Origin: Candidatus Dormiibacterota bacterium
GTDB lineage: Bacteria; Chloroflexota; Dormibacteria; Aeolococcales; Bog-877
Assembly: GCA_030038765.1 (NCBI GenBank)
Contig: JASHRA010000088.1
Coordinates: 1 to 8,073, forward strand
Reading direction: 5' to 3'
Length of the DNA stretch: 8,073 bases
Positions within the stretch are counted from its first letter, which is position 1; the number at the start of each line of letters is the position of its first letter. Below, piece after piece: positions 5,134-8,073 of this stretch. The notes beneath the pieces are model-generated. The model did not search any database. It had not been told where the DNA came from and saw only the letters and a program-made list of their open reading frames with translations. The position numbers and the translations under genes are program-made.

Positions 5134-6675
5134 CTAGGGCAGGGCGTAGGCGACCAGCTGCGGGCGGCCCCCGCCCGAGGCGGTCTTGGGTCCTCCGGCC
5201 GGCACCAGCACGGTGTCGCCGGCGATGGCGATGGTGGAGTTGGCGGAGGTGGGCAGCGAGCGGCGGTAGACGACGGCACCCGTCTGCAGGTTGAGCGCTA
5301 CCAGCACCCCGCCGTAGAGGGTCGTGAAGACGAGGTCGTTGGAGACGGTGGCGCCTCCCAGCGGCATGTCCGAGAACTTGGTGTCCCACTCGACCTTGCC
5401 GCTGGCGAGGCTGAGCGCCTCCAGCTCGCCGGTGGCCCTGGCGTGAGCGGGTGTGCCCACGTCCGCCCCGGCGACCTCACTCCGGGACTTGAAGCGGAAG
5501 GGGAGGTCGACGGTGGCCACGAAGACGCTCCCGTCCGCCACCGCGAGGTTGCTCAGCACGCCGCCCAGGGAGCCCGGCTCGTAGGTGAAGGGGACCTTGG
5601 GCGGTCCCTGGCGCTGCAGCAGCCGCCGGGAGTCGGCGTCGTGGCCGTTGTGCCTCCCGACCGGCGTCTTCCAGATGAGGGCGCCGGTGGTGGCGTTCAC
5701 CGCGTAGACGATGCCCATCTTGCCGGAGCCGATGACGGCGGGAGCGCCGTCGGCGGTGGTCAGGATGGGCGACGTCTCCATGTCGTAGTCCTTGAAGTCG
5801 TCGGGGACGCCCTGGAAGTACCAGCGGAGCCGGCCCGTCGCCGCGTCCAGGTTCACGTCGCTGTCCGTGTAGGGCAGCGCCGAGGGGTGCTGGATCGCTG
5901 AGGAGAGGGACTGGTAGGGGTTGCCCGTCCCGTAGGTGACCGACCCGTCGGGCGCCACCAGTGGCGTCTCCCAGGCTCCGCCGGCGACGAGGACGCCCTT
6001 GTGCGTCTGGCGGACGGTGTTGAAGCGCCAGATGACCTTCCCGGTGGCGGCGCTGAGCGCCATCAGCACCCCACCGTGCGGTCCGGTCCCGAGCGCGCTG
6101 GCCAGGTAGACCCGTCCGTCCGCCACCTGGGGCTGGATGCCGAAGGTGCCCTGGTCCTCGGCCAGCAGGCCCCGGTCCACCCAGAGCGGCCTGCCGCTGC
6201 TGGCCCGAAGGGCGAAGACGGTCTCGGGCGAGGTGCCGTAGACGATCCCGCCCGAGACCGCCACGCCGTCCGGCCCCAGGCTCTTGGTGAGCGGGGAGTC
6301 GACGCGGTACTCCCAGATCAGCCTGCCGCTGCTGAGCGAGAGCGCGTAGACGTTGGCGTAGAGGTCCTGGAGGTACACCACCCCGTTGAGGACGATCGGG
6401 CTGGCCGCCAGCGAGCCGAATTCGAGGACGCCCTTGGCCGCCTTGCCCGTGATCCGGTAGGACCAGACCCGCCGGAGGCCGGCGACGTTCGCCGCCGAGA
6501 TCGTCGACGTCGCCGCGTCGCGCGTGTTGGCGAGGTCGGCGTTGGGGTAGGGCCAGGACGCCGCCGCCTGGGCGCCGACGGTGGCCCCGTGCTCGAGGTT
6601 CCCCCAGGCGCCGAGCAGGCCGAGGACGGCGGCGGCGGCGAGCAGGCGCGTCAGTCGGGTCGGGCGGCTGCCCAT
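5134..6675 (-). CDS. Exported PQQ-binding-like eight-bladed beta-propeller (quinoprotein alcohol dehydrogenase-type), Cys-free
   Basis: A 513-residue exported propeller. The N-terminus has Arg residues, a hydrophobic core (11-24) and an Ala-rich possible cleavage site near 35-39 (AQAAA), so it should act outside the membrane. Blade-end tryptophan motifs recur: LRRVWSY (67-73), SSGRLIW (115-121), SSGRPLW (159-165), ATGKVIW (210-216), ATGRLRW (279-285), TTGALIW (329-335), ASGKVEW (424-430) and QTGAVVY (464-470), which suits eight blades. Quinoprotein dehydrogenase landmarks remain: GTGNP with Asn252 (Ca ligand), WYFQGVPDDFKDYD with Asp296 at the catalytic-base position, and GSGKMGIVYAVN with the active-site basic residue. 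However, the protein has no cysteine, so it lacks the vicinal disulfide and any heme c motif. It may be an atypical dehydrogenase or a non-enzymatic propeller. AGGAGG (6686-6691) is 10 nt from the ATG. It follows the membrane protein gene by 153 bp. Confidence 0.92.
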   Translation of the reverse strand: MGSRPTRLTRLLAAAAVLGLLGAWGNLEHGATVGAQAAASWPYPNADLANTRDAATSTISAANVAGLRRVWSYRITGKAAKGVLEFGSLAASPIVLNGVVYLQDLYANVYALSLSSGRLIWEYRVDSPLTKSLGPDGVAVSGGIVYGTSPETVFALRASSGRPLWVDRGLLAEDQGTFGIQPQVADGRVYLASALGTGPHGGVLMALSAATGKVIWRFNTVRQTHKGVLVAGGAWETPLVAPDGSVTYGTGNPYQSLSSAIQHPSALPYTDSDVNLDAATGRLRWYFQGVPDDFKDYDMETSPILTTADGAPAVIGSGKMGIVYAVNATTGALIWKTPVGRHNGHDADSRRLLQRQGPPKVPFTYEPGSLGGVLSNLAVADGSVFVATVDLPFRFKSRSEVAGADVGTPAHARATGELEALSLASGKVEWDTKFSDMPLGGATVSNDLVFTTLYGGVLVALNLQTGAVVYRRSLPTSANSTIAIAGDTVLVPAGGPKTASGGGRPQLVAYALP

Positions 6676-6712
6676 CGCTTGGGGTCCTCCTGGCGGCCCA
6701 CGGCCCCGGGGG

Positions 6713-6734
6713 TGGGGACTCTGCCTCGTCCCCA
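6713..6734. repeat. 7-bp inverted repeat upstream of the propeller gene
   Basis: TGGGGAC (6713-6719) and GTCCCCA (6728-6734) pair perfectly around 8 nt in the 153-bp gap upstream of the propeller gene (minus strand). It could be a leader hairpin or a terminator for the upstream gene; there is no U tract. A TAGTCT just upstream on the minus strand (6735-6740) is a possible -10, without a visible -35. Confidence 0.3.
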
Positions 6735-6828
6735 GACTACCGGGCCGTCTCCCGCGAGGGCCGCCGGGCCTCTTGGGGGCTAGGGATCCGCGCCCGGGTC
6801 GAGCCGCTTCCCAGGCTGCCCGGGGCCC

Positions 6829-8073
6829 TCATGGGGAGGTCACCTGGGAGACCTCCAGGGGGGCCCCGGACACGGCGAAGGTCATGGAGATCTGCCCGGG
6901 CCCGGTGTTGGGGAGCTGGACGTCAACGGTCCGCCACCCGCCCTCCCGACCAGGCGCGGGCCTGGAGAGGAGCCGCCTCCAGCCCTTGCCGGCGGTCAGG
7001 TAGCGCAGCTGGAAGCCGCCGCTCGACTGCCGATAGCGGAAGCGAAGCCTCGCCCCCGCGGTCACGTCGGCCGCCGGGACGTAGAGCCTGGAGTCCGGGA
7101 TGTTCGGCTCCATGGTGTAGGTGCCGTTCGTGGGCGCCGGGGCAGTGAAGCCGGGGAAGACCGCCGGGGACACCCTGGTCGATGCCCCGCCGACCGAGTA
7201 GATCTTGGTCAACCACTGCGTCCCGTCGACGGTGAAGGCGGCTCGGAGCGGGAAGTCGCGGTCGCCCAGGAACCGGCCCAGGGGGAGCAGCGACAGCACC
7301 TGGTCACCTGTCTTCGGGGAGAGGTCCCACTCGGGGATGAGCACCCACTTCACGCCATGGGAGCGGAGATACCGCTCGGTCTCGACGGGAGTGGTGAGGT
7401 GGAGCAGTGGCATCGCCTCGGTCCCGTCGAGGTAGAAGAACGACAGGGGGTAGCGGATGTAGTAGGTGCGGTCCTCGAGCGTCGCGACTCGCTGCCCGGG
7501 GCGGAGCCGCGCGTTGAGCCACTCCCAGGCCAGTGTGTCGCCGGTGAAGTCGTTCCAGAGCAGCGCCCGGGCCGAGCCCAGATCCTCGACCTCGGCCATG
7601 TAGTTCACCGCAGCTGAGGGCAGGTCGTTGGTCCAGACGTCGAACTGTCCTGGGCCGGCGATGGCGAGGGACACGCCGACGACCGCCGATCCCGCGGCGG
7701 CCACGAGGAGGGTCAAGGGGATGATCCGCCGCGCGACAGCCCCGGCGACGCCCCGGGAGCTGGTGAAGAGCGCCTTGGCGCCCCGGCCCAGCTGGACCAG
7801 CGCCGCTCCGCTGAGCACGGAGGCCACCGCGACCAGGGGCAGCAGGTAGCGGACCCAGTACCAGCCGGGTGCGATCAGCACGGCGGCCATCCCCGCGCAT
7901 GCGAGCGCCAGCCACCCGGAGCGGCGGTCTCGCTTGACCAGCATCCAGAGCCCGAAGAGCACCCCCGGCACCACTCCAATGGCGAGCAGCGTCGGGTCCG
8001 TGAACGCCGTCACCAGCTCGGCGACCCTCAGCGGCACGGGGGAGCCGGTCCAGACACCGAGGGCGCTTCGTGT
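6829..8073 (-). CDS. GT39-like (GT-C) polytopic membrane protein, C-terminal part
   Basis: The minus-strand frame is open from base 8073 and stops at TGA 6829-6831, so 414 C-terminal residues are visible. The GTG at 8037 is just an internal codon. Four hydrophobic segments occur at about 28-46, 54-70, 76-95 and 116-139, separated by short basic loops (KRDRRSG), followed by an outside-facing soluble part. That part includes WNDFTGDTLAWEWLNARLRPGQRVATLEDRTYYIRYPLSFF (about 173-213) and HGVKWVLIPEW, which resemble the region after the last helices in dolichol-phosphate-mannose or ArnT-type glycosyltransferases. About 312-414 is Gly/Ser/Thr-rich and strand-rich, suggesting a beta-sandwich appended domain. 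The catalytic first loop lies outside the window, so glycosyltransferase function is inference. Third-position composition matches its neighbours. It precedes the propeller gene on the same strand. Confidence 0.75.
   Translation of the reverse strand, partial: TRSALGVWTGSPVPLRVAELVTAFTDPTLLAIGVVPGVLFGLWMLVKRDRRSGWLALACAGMAAVLIAPGWYWVRYLLPLVAVASVLSGAALVQLGRGAKALFTSSRGVAGAVARRIIPLTLLVAAAGSAVVGVSLAIAGPGQFDVWTNDLPSAAVNYMAEVEDLGSARALLWNDFTGDTLAWEWLNARLRPGQRVATLEDRTYYIRYPLSFFYLDGTEAMPLLHLTTPVETERYLRSHGVKWVLIPEWDLSPKTGDQVLSLLPLGRFLGDRDFPLRAAFTVDGTQWLTKIYSVGGASTRVSPAVFPGFTAPAPTNGTYTMEPNIPDSRLYVPAADVTAGARLRFRYRQSSGGFQLRYLTAGKGWRRLLSRPAPGREGGWRTVDVQLPNTGPGQISMTFAVSGAPLEVSQVTSP

Noticed and set aside
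3840..5294. 484-residue plus-strand open frame overlapping the exporter in another frame
   Set aside because: Arg/Pro-rich shadow frame that runs across the exporter stop and into the antisense of the propeller gene.
6001..6783. 260-residue plus-strand open frame opposite the start of the propeller gene
   Set aside because: Antisense shadow without recognisable motifs; the minus frame has a signal peptide, Shine-Dalgarno and blade repeats.
1..8073. Mobile element, CRISPR array, tRNA/rRNA, toxin-antitoxin or phage-defence system
   Set aside because: No transposase or integrase motif, no regularly spaced repeats, no cloverleaf and no defence-type domain was seen on either strand.

Overview
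This is a very G+C-rich window (about 70% by eye, with third codon positions almost all G or C). It most likely comes from the chromosome of a free-living high-G+C bacterium. Leader-poor starts with a TANNNT element just upstream, Actinobacteria-like MFS/TetR and methyltransferase types, and a Cys-free secreted propeller next to a GT-C membrane protein fit Actinomycetota or a related lineage such as Chloroflexota/Dormibacterota. This placement is inference; there is no rRNA or other marker gene in the window.

Layout. (1) 1-315 (+): the 3' end of a VOC/glyoxalase-fold gene, convergent with (2) 413-1381 (-), an alpha/beta hydrolase of the proline-iminopeptidase family. (3) 1500-2069 (-): a small SAM methyltransferase upstream of the hydrolase on the same strand. 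(4) 2193-2966 (+): an AraC-type regulator, divergent from the methyltransferase across a 123-bp spacer that holds a good promoter and a direct repeat. (5) 3009-3623 (-): a TetR regulator, convergent with the AraC gene across a strong hairpin and head-to-head with (6) 3679-5082 (+), a DHA2-type MFS drug exporter. A short AT-rich promoter island separates the two. (7) 5134-6675 (-): an exported PQQ-type eight-bladed beta-propeller. (8) 6829 to beyond 8073 (-): the C-terminal part of a polytopic membrane protein resembling GT39-type glycosyltransferases.

How the genes work together. Two regulator/target pairs are readable: AraC with the divergent methyltransferase (and possibly the hydrolase behind it), and TetR with the divergent MFS exporter, a classic efflux switch. 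The membrane glycosyltransferase-like gene and the secreted propeller are co-directional with a 153-bp gap and both concern the cell envelope, but a functional link is not shown. The window looks like ordinary accessory chromosome. I found no mobile element, CRISPR array, tRNA, rRNA or defence system, and no stretch longer than 300 bases without a gene. The most notable points are the Cys-free quinoprotein-like propeller, the apparently leaderless methyltransferase promoter with a direct repeat over its -35, the tetR/MFS start-site conflict, and a hydrolase that resembles Bacteroidota sequences.
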